From the NCBI GenBank assembly GCA_948144175.1, contig CANXME010000053.1, forward strand, positions 1,798,001-1,862,000: a DNA stretch of 64,000 bases, read 5' to 3'. Shown piece after piece: positions 51,401-57,483 of the stretch (positions within the stretch are counted from its first letter, which is position 1; each line of letters begins with the position of its first letter). Origin of the DNA: Closterium sp. NIES-65 (Eukaryota; Streptophyta; Zygnematophyceae; Desmidiales; Closteriaceae). Position numbers and translations under genes: made by a program. The notes beneath the pieces are model-generated. The model was not told where the DNA came from. It searched no databases and was given only the letters and a program-made list of their open reading frames with translations.

Positions 51401-54255
51401 AGGGGGAGGAGGGGGAGGAGGAGGGTCGTGAGGGGCAGAGCGGCATGGATGTGGACGCTCCTGCGTGTGTGAAGATTGTGGTGCGTGCATGTGTGGTGTG
51501 GTGTGGTGTGGTGTGGTGTGGTGTAGTGTGGTGTGGGGCACATGGCATGCGGCACATGGCAGCGGCACATGGCACAGCACATGGCACAGCACATGATCGA
51601 CCACCACATCTGATCATGCCACACCGTTCAGCACCACATGTTTTCCACTCTTTCCAGCTCTCATCTTCTCCAACCACCAAGCCGTCGCCTCCCCTCCCTT
51701 CCCCTACCCTCCCTCCCCTCCCCCCGTTCTCTGTATCCCTACCTTCTCTCGTGCTCCATGGTTTAAAGCAAGGGTCATGCCATGTCATTCCAGGCACAGC
51801 CATTCCTTCAGCATTTTGCCACAATTCACATTCTCCAAAACACACCAATTCTCCCCTCTCTTCATGCTCTTCACTCTCCCCTGCTCCCTCCCCTCCCCGT
51901 CCCCCCTTCTCAAATTCTTTTCCAGGATTTCCAGCAGGGTTTTTCTGTTGTTGAGTACTGGCTCTTCCAGACCCTCTGGGTCCAGCTGTCAGCCTCAGGT
52001 GATTTTCAGGTTCAGGTAATTTTCAGGTTCAGGTGATTTTCAGGTTCAGGTGATTTTCAGGTTCAGGTGATTTTCAGGTTCAGGTGATTTTCCAGGTTGA
52101 TGTGGATCCCAACATTAAGGTGACATTGCTTGCTTCTGAAGGTGAGCTAGCAGTCGAAACACATTTCCAATGAATGCTTTTTGTCTTGGGAGCATTATCC
52201 TGACAACTGACACCAGCACGCGCACCTCCTTCACCTCTGTCGATCCCCTTCCCTCCAGCTCCCCCTCCCTCCACCTTTTTTTCCACCTCCTTCGTTCCCA
52301 GGCTCCATCGCTCGCTTCCCCACCCTCAAGATGGCGATGCTAGCAGATGAGCCAGTCAAATTGCTTCCAATTTCTCCTCAACAACGTTTCTTCACTCTCC
52401 TTCTCCATCCCATCCCTTCCTCCCAGGCCCCAACACGCATGTCCCCACCCTCAAGATGGAAACACTAGCAGATGTGCTACTCAAACTTCTTCTCATTTCT
52501 TTCTAATCACATACCTTTCTTTCCAATTACATATCTTTCTTTCCAATCACATATCTTTCTTTCCAATCACATGTCTTTCTTTCCAATCACATATCTTTCT
52601 TTCCAATCACATATCTTTCTTTCCAATCACATATCTTTCTTTCCAATCACATATCTTTCTTTCCAATCACATGTCTTTCTTTCCAATCACATATCTTTCT
52701 TTCCAATCACATATCTTTCTTTCCAATCACATATCTTTCGTTCCAATCACATATCTTTCTTTCCAATCACATATCTTTCTTTCCAATCATATATCTTTCT
52801 TTCCAATCATATATCTTTCTTTCCAATCACATATCTTTCGTTCCAATCACATATCTTTCGTTCCAATCACATATCTTTCTTTCCAATCACATATCTTTCT
52901 TTCCAATCACATATCTTTCTTTCCAATCACATATCTTTCTTTCCAATCACATATCTTTCTTTCCAATCACATATCTTTCTTTCCAATCACATATCTTTCT
53001 TTCCAATCACATATCTTTCTTTCCAATCACATATCTTTCTTTCCAATCTCATATCTTTCTTCTCGCTCCATCGCTACCCTCAAGATGGAGATACTAGCAT
53101 CTGCAATATTTAAGTTGCTTCTGATCTCTTCTTATTCACGTTTCTTCACTCTCCTCCCTCCCTCCCTCCCTCCCTCCCTCCCTCCCTCCCTCCCTCCCTC
53201 CCTCCCTCCCTCCCTCCCTCCCTCCCTCCCTCCCTCCCTCCCTCCCAGGCTCCATCGCTCGTTTCCCCACCCTCAAGATGGAGATACTAGCAGATGCACA
53301 CCCCTCAGCCGTCACAGCGAATCTCAAGAGCCAGTCAGAGGCTGCCAGCTCAGCTCCGCGAGGGTTGATGGGCGACGAGGAGGGGGGGAGTGGAGAGGGA
53401 GCAGAGGATCCCACCGTTTCTCACTCTCACTTCGGGCCCTGGAGGGACGAGGAGGAGGAGGAGAGTGAGGAGGGGGGAGAGGGAGGGGAGGGAGGGAATG
53501 GGGAGAACAGGCAGAGGAGGGAGAAGGTGGAAAAGGGGCTCCTGGGAGCTGGAGATCAAGGGAACTTGACGCAAGGGTCAGTGTTTTCAGGAAAGAGGCT
53601 TGCAGAGGAGGGGTTTCCTGTAGATGTGGATTTTGAGGCCGATGCTGCTGCCGCTGCCACTGCCGCTGCTGTGGCTGCCGCTGTGGTGGCCGGGGAGGGG
53701 GAGGAGGAGGAGGAGGCTGAGGTGGAAGAAAGAGGGGCAGGAGGGATATGCAGGGGAGACGAGTGGGCGGGACAGAAGGGAGGAACGAAGGGGGGACTAA
53801 GAGGGAAGGGTGGGAGGAAGGGTATGGCAAGTACAGTTGAGGAGGGAGAGGAGGTTGTTGGGAGTGCGGATGGGGGTAGAGGAGTGAGTGGGCGGCGGGT
53901 GATTGGGAGGCTTGCTGTTGTGGAAGCTAGCAGTGCCAGCATCACTGCTGATGAGGGTGGTAGCAGCAAGAACACAGCTAGCAGTGGTGGCAGCACCGAC
54001 AGGATCGCAGCCAGCAGCGGTGCTGCTGGTGCTGGTGCTGCTGGTGCTGCTGGTGCTGCGGGTCAGATGGATGCGTTTCGTGGGCGGTGCGGCGTGCACG
54101 ATCTCATGGAGGCCATGCGTGCGCTGCACATGGCAGGAGGTATGTGGTGCCACGTGGCTGCAGGTTTGATGATGCCACGTGGCAGCAGATTAAGGATGCA
54201 ACGTGGCAGCATTTTAAGAATGCCACATGGCAGGGGGTGGAGCGCAACAGAGTGA
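21322..54255 (+). CDS. DIS3L: DIS3L-like RNB-family 3'-5' exoribonuclease (about 30 exons)
   Basis: Homologues are processive 3'-5' exoribonucleases; human DIS3L works on the cytoplasmic exosome. Domains in order: N-terminal '[12 protein letters not shown]' and a PIN-like region lacking the DTN endonuclease motif; cold-shock-type parts ('[13 protein letters not shown]', '[17 protein letters not shown]'); the RNB catalytic domain with all four aspartates in '[15 protein letters not shown]' and '[16 protein letters not shown]'; an S1-like part ('[15 protein letters not shown]'); and a C-terminus like DIS3L ('[14 protein letters not shown]'). Similarity across the PIN-like part ('[12 protein letters not shown]', '[13 protein letters not shown]') favours DIS3L over DIS3/RRP44. 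The exons whose ends were resolved join in frame. Protein about 2,100 residues, twice the human length, because of poly-Gly, Pro-rich, Gln/Gly and Glu tracts. The start is uncertain (ATG at 21322 or 21145). The stop is at 54253. Exon 32718-~32770 has an unresolved 3' end. Confidence 0.82.
22410..22845 (+). repeat. degenerate copies of an exon end with its donor
   Basis: The end of the exon at 22334-22426 (GGGCTCCGTGCTCAAGGAG|GTG) recurs at about 22505, 22595, 22710 and 22815 at roughly 100-bp spacing, with growing divergence. Confidence 0.65.
22924..23042 (+). repeat. 30-bp minisatellite, four copies, intronic
   Basis: Unit core GGCAGGAGGTAGCATGAGCT followed by GGGGGTACAT; four near-identical copies. 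Confidence 0.85.
23921..23963 (+). repeat. GGTGT pentanucleotide repeat
   Basis: About eight tandem GGTGT units; a similar run recurs at 51495-51535. Confidence 0.85.
24315..24850 (+). repeat. 21-bp array, each unit opening with a GTACGT splice donor
   Basis: About 25 near-perfect units beginning GTACGTGCGG and ending TTGGGTG. The array starts at the 5' splice site of the intron after exon 24160-24314. The unit is 7 codons (VVRAGSW) and open in the exon's frame, so read-through or use of any later donor would keep frame. Confidence 0.92.
25142..25345 (+). repeat. three copies of an exon end with donor
   Basis: The end of exon 25089-25163 (CTCATGGACTCTCTC|GTGAGC) recurs near 25250 (donor GTAAGC) and 25325 (donor GTGAGC). 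Confidence 0.75.
26128..26465 (+). repeat. three copies of the exon at 26226
   Basis: The functional copy (26226-26322) is flanked by a degenerate copy starting near 26130 and another near 26370. The third has a TAA inside and retains donor GTGAGG. Shared sequence includes GAGCTATCCGAGTGGGAGTG. Confidence 0.75.
26622..27365 (+). repeat. five copies of the 5' end of the giant exon with acceptor
   Basis: TTCCAGTCGCAAGCAGGTGC-like starts occur near 26625, 26827, 26990, 27150 and 27300. Copies 2-5 extend through the 'DITI..W+Q/HLNRAL' codons. Only the last continues into the complete exon. Confidence 0.85.
27300..29114 (+). other. DIS3L: DIS3L-like gene: giant low-complexity exon
   Basis: One 1,815-base exon. 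It starts with '[18 protein letters not shown]' and '[16 protein letters not shown]', passes through a Gly/Met-rich region, about 45 consecutive Gly encoded by pure GGT, Pro-rich units '[10 protein letters not shown]', 'GQGQGGGDG' units and '[18 protein letters not shown]', and ends with about 60 mostly Glu residues and a Ser-rich stretch. Only the first 40 and the '[11 protein letters not shown]' residues align with DIS3L; the rest is insertion. The Gly run is one frame of a (GGT)n microsatellite. Confidence 0.75.
27717..27851 (+). repeat. (GGT)n microsatellite, about 45 units, coding for poly-Gly
   Basis: Uninterrupted GGT triplets inside the open frame of the DIS3L-like gene. Confidence 0.95.
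29115..29394 (+). repeat. 20-bp array, each unit opening with a GTGAGT donor
   Basis: Unit GTGAGTGCCTCCTCCTCCAA; thirteen copies with intact GTGAGT and a final one decayed to GTCAGT. It starts exactly at the exon 27300-29114 boundary and duplicates the last 14 exon bases in each unit. Twenty is not a multiple of three, so successive donors shift the frame. Confidence 0.95.
29770..29988 (+). repeat. 15-bp pyrimidine-rich array before an acceptor
   Basis: About fourteen units of CCGCCCCTTGCCTAT or CCGCCCCTTGCCTGT, ending just before the TTTTCCGGCAG acceptor at 30000. It resembles an expanded polypyrimidine tract. Confidence 0.9.
30430..30600 (+). repeat. ~59-bp repeat with perfect TTTTGAGTCGACTCAAAA palindrome
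   Basis: Nearly three copies of a unit containing ACCTGAATCAACAGTATGGA and GGGCAAGCCCCAAGAAC. Two copies contain the 18-base palindrome (30482-30499 and 30538-30555). Confidence 0.9.
31989..32262 (+). repeat. ~125-bp direct duplication
   Basis: 31989-32114 and 32126-32262 share GTAGATAGCTGCAAGCTCTG, ACCGACTAGTAAGT and ATGATTGATCTAGGCT, with a few differences and a small insertion. Intronic. Confidence 0.85.
33775..34209 (+). repeat. 29-bp array, fifteen units, each exon end plus donor
   Basis: Unit starts GTGAGCAACATGCTGCC and ends AGAGGCGCTCAG, i.e. a donor followed by a copy of the last 23 bases of exon 33644-33774. Fifteen units, then a sixteenth donor at 34210. There is no sequence variation apart from the first exon copy (CTACC instead of CTGCC). 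Confidence 0.95.
34533..36053 (+). repeat. 129-bp array of an exon 5' part with its acceptor, twelve copies
   Basis: Copies start at 34533, 34682 and then every 129 bases to 35972. Each has a CCACCAG (first: CTGCAG) acceptor, the '[21 protein letters not shown]' codons and a pyrimidine-rich stretch. Only the last copy runs into the rest of the exon. The period is divisible by three and copies 2-12 form one open frame of 43-residue repeats. Each unit also contains GGCA|GTGAGT, a good donor sequence inside the exon. Confidence 0.95.
36470..37135 (+). repeat. five degenerate copies of the exon at 37048
   Basis: CTCTCGTACGCCCAGGC-like starts at about 36475, 36608, 36760, 36882 and 37048, each followed by GGAGTGCATCC and a GCGGA/GGAGGAGCA element. 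The first four are internally diverged; the last is taken as functional. Confidence 0.8.
37252..37356 (+). repeat. 18-bp array (CCCTCAGGGCTAACAACG), about six copies
   Basis: Intronic; near-perfect units. Confidence 0.9.
37371..37815. repeat. long inverted repeat, ~210-bp arms, ~20-base spacer
   Basis: Left arm about 37371-37585 and right arm about 37607-37815 are reverse complements with roughly 85-90% identity by eye. Shared stretches include GTGAAAATAGAGCTTCGG and GAAGAGCAGCTTCGGGAGAT. Read from either side an arm encodes a heptad-like coiled coil ([21 protein letters not shown]). It lies in the intron between exons 37048-37179 and 38270-38389; its transcript would fold into a long hairpin. 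Confidence 0.88.
37905..38330 (+). repeat. four copies of the first half of the exon at 38270
   Basis: CAGGAGCTGCGGCGGCAGAG-type starts near 37912, 38032, 38150 and 38270. Copies 2 and 3 are 118 bases long and nearly identical. Only the last continues into 'ELRFEFDE'. Confidence 0.9.
38330..38695 (+). repeat. three copies of the second half of the same exon with donor
   Basis: The segment from GCTGCGGTTCGAATTTGA to CAGGAGATCCCG|GTGGG recurs near 38468-38540 and 38605-38675, spaced about 135 bases. A fourth, very degenerate copy is near 39205-39255. Confidence 0.85.
39373..39570 (+). repeat. 33-bp array, six copies, intronic
   Basis: Unit TCCTCCCTGTTGTTGTACCA plus CACACCCCCTTCG; near-perfect. 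Confidence 0.93.
39785..40089 (+). repeat. three copies of the exon at 40025
   Basis: GGCCATCAGATCGACGCGGT at about 39780, GGCCATCAGATGGATGTGGT at about 39886 and the functional ACCATCAGATGAATGCGGT at about 40018. Confidence 0.7.
39811..39866. other. 16-bp perfect inverted repeat enclosing a palindrome
   Basis: TGTTTTTGAGACGTCT (39811-39826) pairs perfectly with AGACGTCTCAAAAACA (39851-39866). The 24-base loop contains TTTTGAGTCGACTCGAAA. Both arms and loop follow the GAG-core-CTC pattern found elsewhere in this gene. Confidence 0.9.
40399..40635 (+). repeat. copies of an exon end with donor (CATCTCATGCATGTGAGG)
   Basis: The donor region of exon 40340-40412 recurs near 40517, and its downstream intron sequence (GTGATGCATGTGGATG) recurs twice. 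Confidence 0.65.
41030..41110 (+). repeat. TCTCC pentanucleotide repeat in a polypyrimidine stretch
   Basis: About fifteen CTCTC/TCTCC units within a long pyrimidine tract upstream of the acceptor at 41210. Confidence 0.9.
41912..42112 (+). repeat. 11-bp array (CCATCCCCATG), about eighteen copies
   Basis: Nearly perfect; located just before the acceptor at 42130. Confidence 0.93.
42131..42470 (+). repeat. second copy of the exon at 42131, with (CAG)n expansion
   Basis: CAGGCGGAGTACCTACCAGC at 42128 and CAGGCGGAGAGTATCTGCCA near 42370. The second copy contains a run of CAG triplets and a GTGAGT donor near 42457. Confidence 0.75.
42540..43115 (+). repeat. three copies of the 5' end of the exon at 43062
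   Basis: The 'YSHFTSPI' codons recur near 42548 (CCACTTCACCTCGCCCATTC), near 42870 (CTACTCCCACTTCACCTCCC, with an extra Leu triplet and a TGA downstream) and at 43062, the functional copy. Confidence 0.85.
43808..44142 (+). repeat. 36-bp array, nine copies, intronic
   Basis: Unit with GCACAGGCGTACTCTCGTAC and CATGGTGTGGTGCCAT; essentially perfect. Period divisible by three, hence open frames on both strands without coding meaning. Confidence 0.95.
44283..44700 (+). repeat. three partial copies of the exon at 44453
   Basis: Upstream copy near 44290 (CAACAG|ATAGCGGCCCATCTGAAC), functional exon 44453-44566, and a downstream copy of its 3' half with donor near 44645-44697 (GATCAGCCCTTGGTGGAGCG). 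Confidence 0.88.
45225..45290 (+). repeat. three copies of an exon end (GGTGCTCTTTCAG|GTGAGG)
   Basis: CCAGGTGCTCTTTCAGGTGA, then CCAGGTGTCCTTTCAGGTGA, then CCAGGTGCTCTTTCAGAAAT. Confidence 0.85.
45313..45795 (+). repeat. 5' LTR of element D (483 bp)
   Basis: TG...CA termini; should contain the element's promoter. A short tRNA-like A-box/B-box pair occurs near 45350-45375 but without anticodon-arm spacing. Confidence 0.95.
45841..50295 (+). CDS. copia Gag-Pol polyprotein of element D
   Basis: 1,484 codons from the ATG at 45841 (the first ATG after the primer-binding site that starts a Gag-like protein) to TGA at 50293. Domains: Gag, CCHC zinc knuckle near residues 252-266 (C-x2-C-x4-H-x4-C), a hydrophobic segment of about 20 residues near 340-360, aspartic protease DSGA near 381, integrase HHCC and DDE ('HSDIAGP', 'FIDDYSR', 'NGVAERAN') about 520-690, an 80-residue Pro/Ser linker region after integrase, RT with '[10 protein letters not shown]' near 1165, RNase H with 'SCEAEYYSL' near 1372. 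All key residues are present, so it is a candidate autonomous element. Unusual is the hydrophobic stretch before protease. Confidence 0.96.
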   Translation: MAQVETPLGRHTLPILEPDGSNFIPWKKKICYIFNVLGLISLLGDPKVASRPSISSSTTSGGETTEGNSGAAPKTAHSIASLPDEEKEEHAYYLLMSAVHPQLSLTLAQANTTKDMWGCIMARFDCMGNHAQVALLRDLITTRMDPTTSLRSYFDRVGNLTHQLKSAGFELPSWVVVISIILNLPDSFKTLTETICTVKDIKSMTVEYLQSRLLDADWERSQSGTSRNMEGAYNLNSQPSHPLRSGSRQSPTCRYCKKTGHTIDECFKLKKKKELEECSKREKSVFQPSVHVSTSSSAEATPTPTPPPAPSTPQSVPDSRYVDIAVSTSHHPIFSTWTPLVAAVFILTILLLLLLFPYGAPYASAFTASSFNMERTSSWLVDSGASSHICSDRSLFSSLKKPNEEILVRFGGGETYKVLGVGTVVATLRSPTSETTIQLDNVLFLPSSVHNLLSVRALGAAGVAVSFPAAGRVALTSDDVPIGEGYTRNNLFYLQLHHGSSAAPSIKPTACPASTTTSSYLWHRRFGHLNMQALSTLHRQQLVTGLHLSSTSIPPCISCYRGKQTRQPFGVSHSRTTAPLQLIHSDIAGPLSYGTTIGGARYLLTFIDDYSRHITVYLLRHRSEALSCFKAYVTRVHNMHSPHTIKTFRSDGALEFTSKAFTSFLTAHGIARHLSTPYTPEQNGVAERANRTLLEMVRSMLHDAHMDKGWWGEAALTAAYLRNHAISRGGSTSKTPMELWTGARPDVSHLRIFGSPVSVLIPSQRRSKLNDRSTAGIMVGYGQLDGTKAYRIYIPSQHRVILSRDVIFMEPSAPPSDDSRDPPSSSPPTSSSLPPPTHPSSLDPISPPSPSPTIPSSTNPHPQSPNLPAPAASSPPPLFSNLPLPSTPQDFHLPSFSPPSSPPPPHCTTRSSPPSPSALPDPSLFSSLKVLPSPSEPIDFTLPPLSNTSANAALHHHYEPQTIHEARTGPDAAEWIKAADAELAALHANDTYSIVPRPPKCKPIPCKWIFKVKENADGSIERRKARLVVKGFKQRDGVDFHDTFAPTVRFATLRLFLTIAAAFNLDVHQLDISNAFLNGTLDEILYMMQPPGYDLPAVHGVEQVCLLHKPLYGLKQAPRCWYRKLREELAAFHLFAARADPGLFIAPPHSPYRPTAASFFMLLVYVDDLIILSSSSSLLASFKHALSSRFKLRDLGPLSYYLGFHITRDRTSRTLHLHQSKFITSILDTYSFSPLNPAATPMDTKFQPPVTSSPHSSSFPYTSFVGSIMYAMVGTRPDLAYSAGVLARHLHDWSTPHVSAAKRIARYLKGTTSLGLLLGGIPDTLELHGWCDASWGPEGELRRSVTCYLFFLGPSLISWQSKRQAVVATSSCEAEYYSLGAAVHEALWLRSLLTAVGLPPTGPTRISCDNNSAIILAKDDGVFHPKAKHIDIKHHFIRDHVADHSITLHYVPTQDNLADIGTKPLPRDPFLRIRGLLGLTHVSS
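50330..50812 (+). repeat. 3' LTR of element D (483 bp)
   Basis: No difference from the 5' LTR was found by eye, so insertion was recent on an evolutionary scale. Confidence 0.95.
50818..51186 (+). other. rest of the disrupted DIS3L-like intron
   Basis: Continues the intron to the TTTATAG acceptor at 51186. It begins with CGCTCAGGTGCTCCTTCAAG, possibly another decayed exon-end copy. Confidence 0.5.
51990..52092 (+). repeat. 17-bp array (GTGATTTTCAGGTTCAG) at an exon-intron boundary
   Basis: About six units, each containing both a donor-like GGTGATTT and an acceptor-like TTTTCAG, between the exon at 51926 and that at 52096. Confidence 0.9.
52497..53057 (+). repeat. 20-bp array (TTCCAATCACATATCTTTCT), about 27 copies
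   Basis: Near-perfect pyrimidine-rich intronic array with a few T or G variants. Confidence 0.95.
53149..53246 (+). repeat. (CTCC)n / (CCCT)n microsatellite forming the polypyrimidine tract
   Basis: About 24 tetranucleotide units directly before the acceptor at 53248. Confidence 0.95.
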
Positions 54256-54460
54256 GGAAACGGGCCTTCTTCTCAAACACGTAGGTATCGTGAAACACTT
54301 TCAGTCTTTCAGATTCCTTCATTCCCTCTCCCACCATTCCCTCTTACCTTTCCCTCCCACCTTCCCCTTCTACCTCCTGCCGTTTTCTCACACGAGGAAT
54401 GGCCCTCCCCTAACCGCCCCCATCCCATGCGATTCCATTTCACATTCAGATTCAACCAGC

Positions 54461-54960
54461 ATGGTCTTCTCTCCAATCGATGTTGCTTTCTCTCTCGCGC
54501 AAACACAAACTCCTCATGGCCCTACCTCCTCTTCCTCCTCTTCCAATCCTCTTCCTTTGCCGCCCGGCGTTTCCATAAGTGCCGCCCTGCCACTCTCGTT
54601 GGACGGGGAGTCGTATCCGGATGGTATCTCAACCATGCGAAAGAATCAGTTGCTGGTGAGCTTCATGTGTTGACTCTGCGTTTGTGGTCACAATGTTGTT
54701 TACCGTACCTCATCTTCAGTTTTTTATTCCTTGGGCTATGCTGCTACCGTAAGTCATTATGTGGCATCCTGTTGCTCTCAGTTATCGTATCTACACCACG
54801 CATTTCAACGTGAATCGAACTATTTTGCTGTTCTTTACAGGCAAGAGCGGCCCACACTCGGGCTATGCTGAATAAATCTGCCAAGTCGAATGCAGCTGAC
54901 AGGCAACAGAGAAGGGCTGCAAGAGAAACCCGTTTACGACTGAGAGCACAAGGTCAATAA
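54461..54960 (+). CDS. possible small basic protein, two exons
   Basis: Exon 1 54461-54655 (ATG, 65 codons) joins in phase 0 across a GTGAGC...TTCTTTACAG intron (54656-54840) to exon 2 54841-54960 (39 codons then TAA). The product is 104 residues: a Ser/Pro-rich N-terminal half and a strongly basic C-terminus ('KSNAADRQQRRAARETRLRL') that would form an Arg/Ala-rich helix. No family recognised. It could instead be the 3' part of a larger transcript, since it starts only 205 bases after the DIS3L-like stop. The in-phase canonical intron is the main support. Confidence 0.45.
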
Positions 54961-56505
54961 TATCGGAATTTGAGATTACACATTCTAAAGAGAGGCTATT
55001 CATTGTGCCTTGCAATAGCTGATGGGCCTCCGCCTCCCGTCCCGAGGCATGTCCTTCAGATAACCTGACCTCTCAATAATATTTGAAGTTAGGTTACGCA
55101 TTCTGTGAAGAGACGGTCTGCCGTTGTACCTTTCAATAGCTAATGTGCTTCCTAATAACATGTCATAAAAGAGTTACAAATGAATTCTTAATCATGTTAG
55201 AAGTTGATTTACGCAATCTAGCAATATTTACCATCCTGCATTGCCATTCAATCGCTGATAGGCTTCGCGAGGCATGTAATGAAGTGTACAGCTGGCCTTT
55301 CGTGATCCGTGAGGACGCTACCCTATGGAGCCTCCGAGACGACGCTACCCCACGGAGCTTTCAAGTGTCAATTACCTTCTCAAGTTGCGAAAGGACGAAA
55401 CCGCGTTCAGGAGGGTGTCGTTAAGAAGTAAATTCTTGTACTGTACAGCTGAACGATGTTGTGTTACAGTAGAATGCAAATCAGCAGATTCAACAATAAT
55501 ATCGCAGCCTCATTTTCGTTCTTGTGGAGTCTCGATGTTGGTGCCCCCCACCCTTCTCGAGCAACTCTGGGGGATGACTCACACCCTCCAGAAGCAAGGG
55601 CTCCAAAGAGTAACGTCTCTGTTTCCCTAGGTGTTAACACAGGGAGGCTGGGGCCGAACACGTGTCAGTCGCTACGAGGTGTGGTCTGGTCGTGAGGGCT
55701 GTGGATTTGGAGTCGCGACGCGATGCACAGCCTCCTAGGGCTTGTGTGTCCACGTCGGAGCAGCACGCATCTCGTGGGCCATCAGAATAATTTTCCCGCT
55801 GGTGGCTGCGTGTGGGCGACCTTCCACGCGCGCAAAGAACGTCTTCGCTTTTTGCCTGGGAAGGAGAGAAGTAGTCGCAATGGCAAAGTTCCCTCTCTTC
55901 CAAGCAAAGCGCTGGCCTGACAGCGCATCATCGCCACCCGCGTGTATTGATTGGCTGTCTCGACTCTATCTCGCACACCTTGAGCTTGCTTGTCGCATCT
56001 GGCGGATTATGATCGCACCGACCACCTTAGCCGCAATTTCGTAGCAATTCTCGTCTAGTTCTGAATCTGAAGCGACGTTTGGAACTTCCATGGGTTGAAG
56101 CCTCCTTTCTCCGGTCGCCTGTTAACCGCCCTCTCGGTCTTAGAAAGGGCTAGATGACTATGCTACCTCCGACTACTACCTCGTATTTGTCGACGCGCGT
56201 TTGGATGAAAGGCGACACTTGCGGGGTCCGTAAGGTCACGGAACCACCAATCTCCGAAGTGATTATCTAGGCGTCACCAATCCAGATTCATCTGAACTTA
56301 ACCCAACTTGAGTTTGTCGACGACTTACTACTCTTGATCAGCGTCCCCATTCTCTCTCACAAGACCAGTATCTCCCAGAATCGCCTTAGCTCCTCTCCGC
56401 CATATCATCACACCTGAAGCTGACCAGTTTCCACAACTCTCTCACTCAGTCGCCTGGTGCTCACTCAATCACTTTCTCGCCAAGCCATTTCCTCTTGCTT
56501 ATACG
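54961..56505. other. intergenic with degenerate 115-bp triplication
   Basis: Three degraded copies of one unit at about 54965-55030, 55080-55150 and 55190-55265 (shared: GAAGTTAGGTTACGCATTCT-like, then TGCCTTGCAATAGCTGATGG-like). A 24-bp duplication (GACGCTACCC..CGGAGC) lies at 55314-55362. No gene was recognised; the last several hundred bases probably contain the globin promoter and 5' UTR. Confidence 0.45.
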
Positions 56506-57483
56506 ATGGGTTCGCTCGGCACTGCCGCTGAATTCGTCCTTCCCACGGAGCAAGTGCAACTGATCAAAGACAGCTTCAAGGCGAAGCTCCAGCCTGATGT
56601 GCCGTATCACGCAATGTCGCTCTTCATCAAGTAAGCACCTTTCTGAAACTTTCCACGACTCCTGAAGTTTGCTGACTTCCAGTAGTTCCTGACAGAAATT
56701 CTAATCCTCCCGGCGCTTGAAGCTACTCAGATCTGTGCACCTTTGGTCCTGACCTTGTGCTGACCCGCTGAAAATGATGTCTCCCACTGGCAGTTTGTTC
56801 GAGATAGTGCCGGAAGCGAAGGCCCTCATATCCATGACCAAGGACTACACGGGCCCCATGAGAGACAACAAGGCGCTTCAGGAACACGCCACCACTGTTC
56901 TGAAGAAGGTGAGTGGGTGGGGATGAAAGTGTTGGTAGGACTGCTGTTTCAAGGAACTAGAAAATGCTCTGGAGAGAGAAAGCGAGAGGACGAAGAGTTG
57001 AGTGATTGTCATACAAAACGGCTGATTGTAATTAATGCCTTTTTTAATGCCTACTATGACGTTCGTGAGTGCAGGTGGTCAACATTGCTACGAATCTGGA
57101 CAATGAGAAGCAGGTGGAGATGTACAGGAAGAGCCTCGCAACGCTAGGCCAGAGACACATTGGATATGGGGTCAAGCTCAAGCATGCTGCGGTATGTAAT
57201 GTACCCAACAGTCTTCATATTTGCAATCAGGTTCCTGCAGTACTGTACATCACGTGCTGTATTGTGTTGCCAGGCTTCGTCTTTCCCCGTCCCCTAATAC
57301 TCTTGTCGATTCTCTGATGTTCAATTTCAGAAACTGAGGGATGCCTTCGTGATTACCATGGCTGACGCCATGGGTGATACGTGGAGTGGTGACGTGAAAG
57401 CAGCATGGATCGCTGCCTATGATGTGATTGAGGAGATGTTTGTTGTAGGATTAGTTGGGGCGGCTGCTCTGAAGCAGAGTTAG
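56506..57483 (+). CDS. PGB: phytoglobin (plant haemoglobin), four exons
   Basis: Exons 56506-56630, 56794-56908, 57075-57191 and 57331-57483 give a 169-residue globin; all introns are GT-AG. Intron phases 2, 0, 0 at the B-helix, E-helix and G-helix positions are those of plant haemoglobin genes. Landmarks: 'LFEIVPEAKAL' (B-C helices), distal His in 'LQEHATT', proximal His in 'LGQRHIGYGV', 'AWIAAYDVIEEM' (H helix). Plant globins bind haem and act mainly in NO scavenging and oxygen handling in the cytosol and nucleus. Gap-free alignment to class 1 plant globins puts Ile where CD1 Phe is expected and Leu at B10, both unusual for phytoglobins. The tail after the H helix is hydrophobic (VVGLVGAAAL). 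Introns are short and lack the arrays of the neighbouring gene. Confidence 0.93.

Larger units (their letters stand above)
52300..53290 (+). repeat. four copies of the 5' end of the last exon
   Basis: The segment CCCACCCTCAAGATGG plus (A)GATACTAGCAGATG recurs near 52310, 52445, 53080 and 53265. The last is the functional exon start (53249). Confidence 0.88.
44453..54255 (+). other. DIS3L: DIS3L-like gene: S1-like and C-terminal exons
   Basis: Proposed exons: 44453-44566 ('[20 protein letters not shown]'), 45164-45238 ('[20 protein letters not shown]'), 51187-51480 ('[15 protein letters not shown]'), 51926 to about 52010, 52096-52141 ('[15 protein letters not shown]'), 53249-54255 (C-terminal, 335 residues then TGA). 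The intron 45239-51186 contains the 5.5-kb copia insertion. The donor at about 52010 is ambiguous because the 17-base unit around it is tandemly repeated. Confidence 0.7.
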
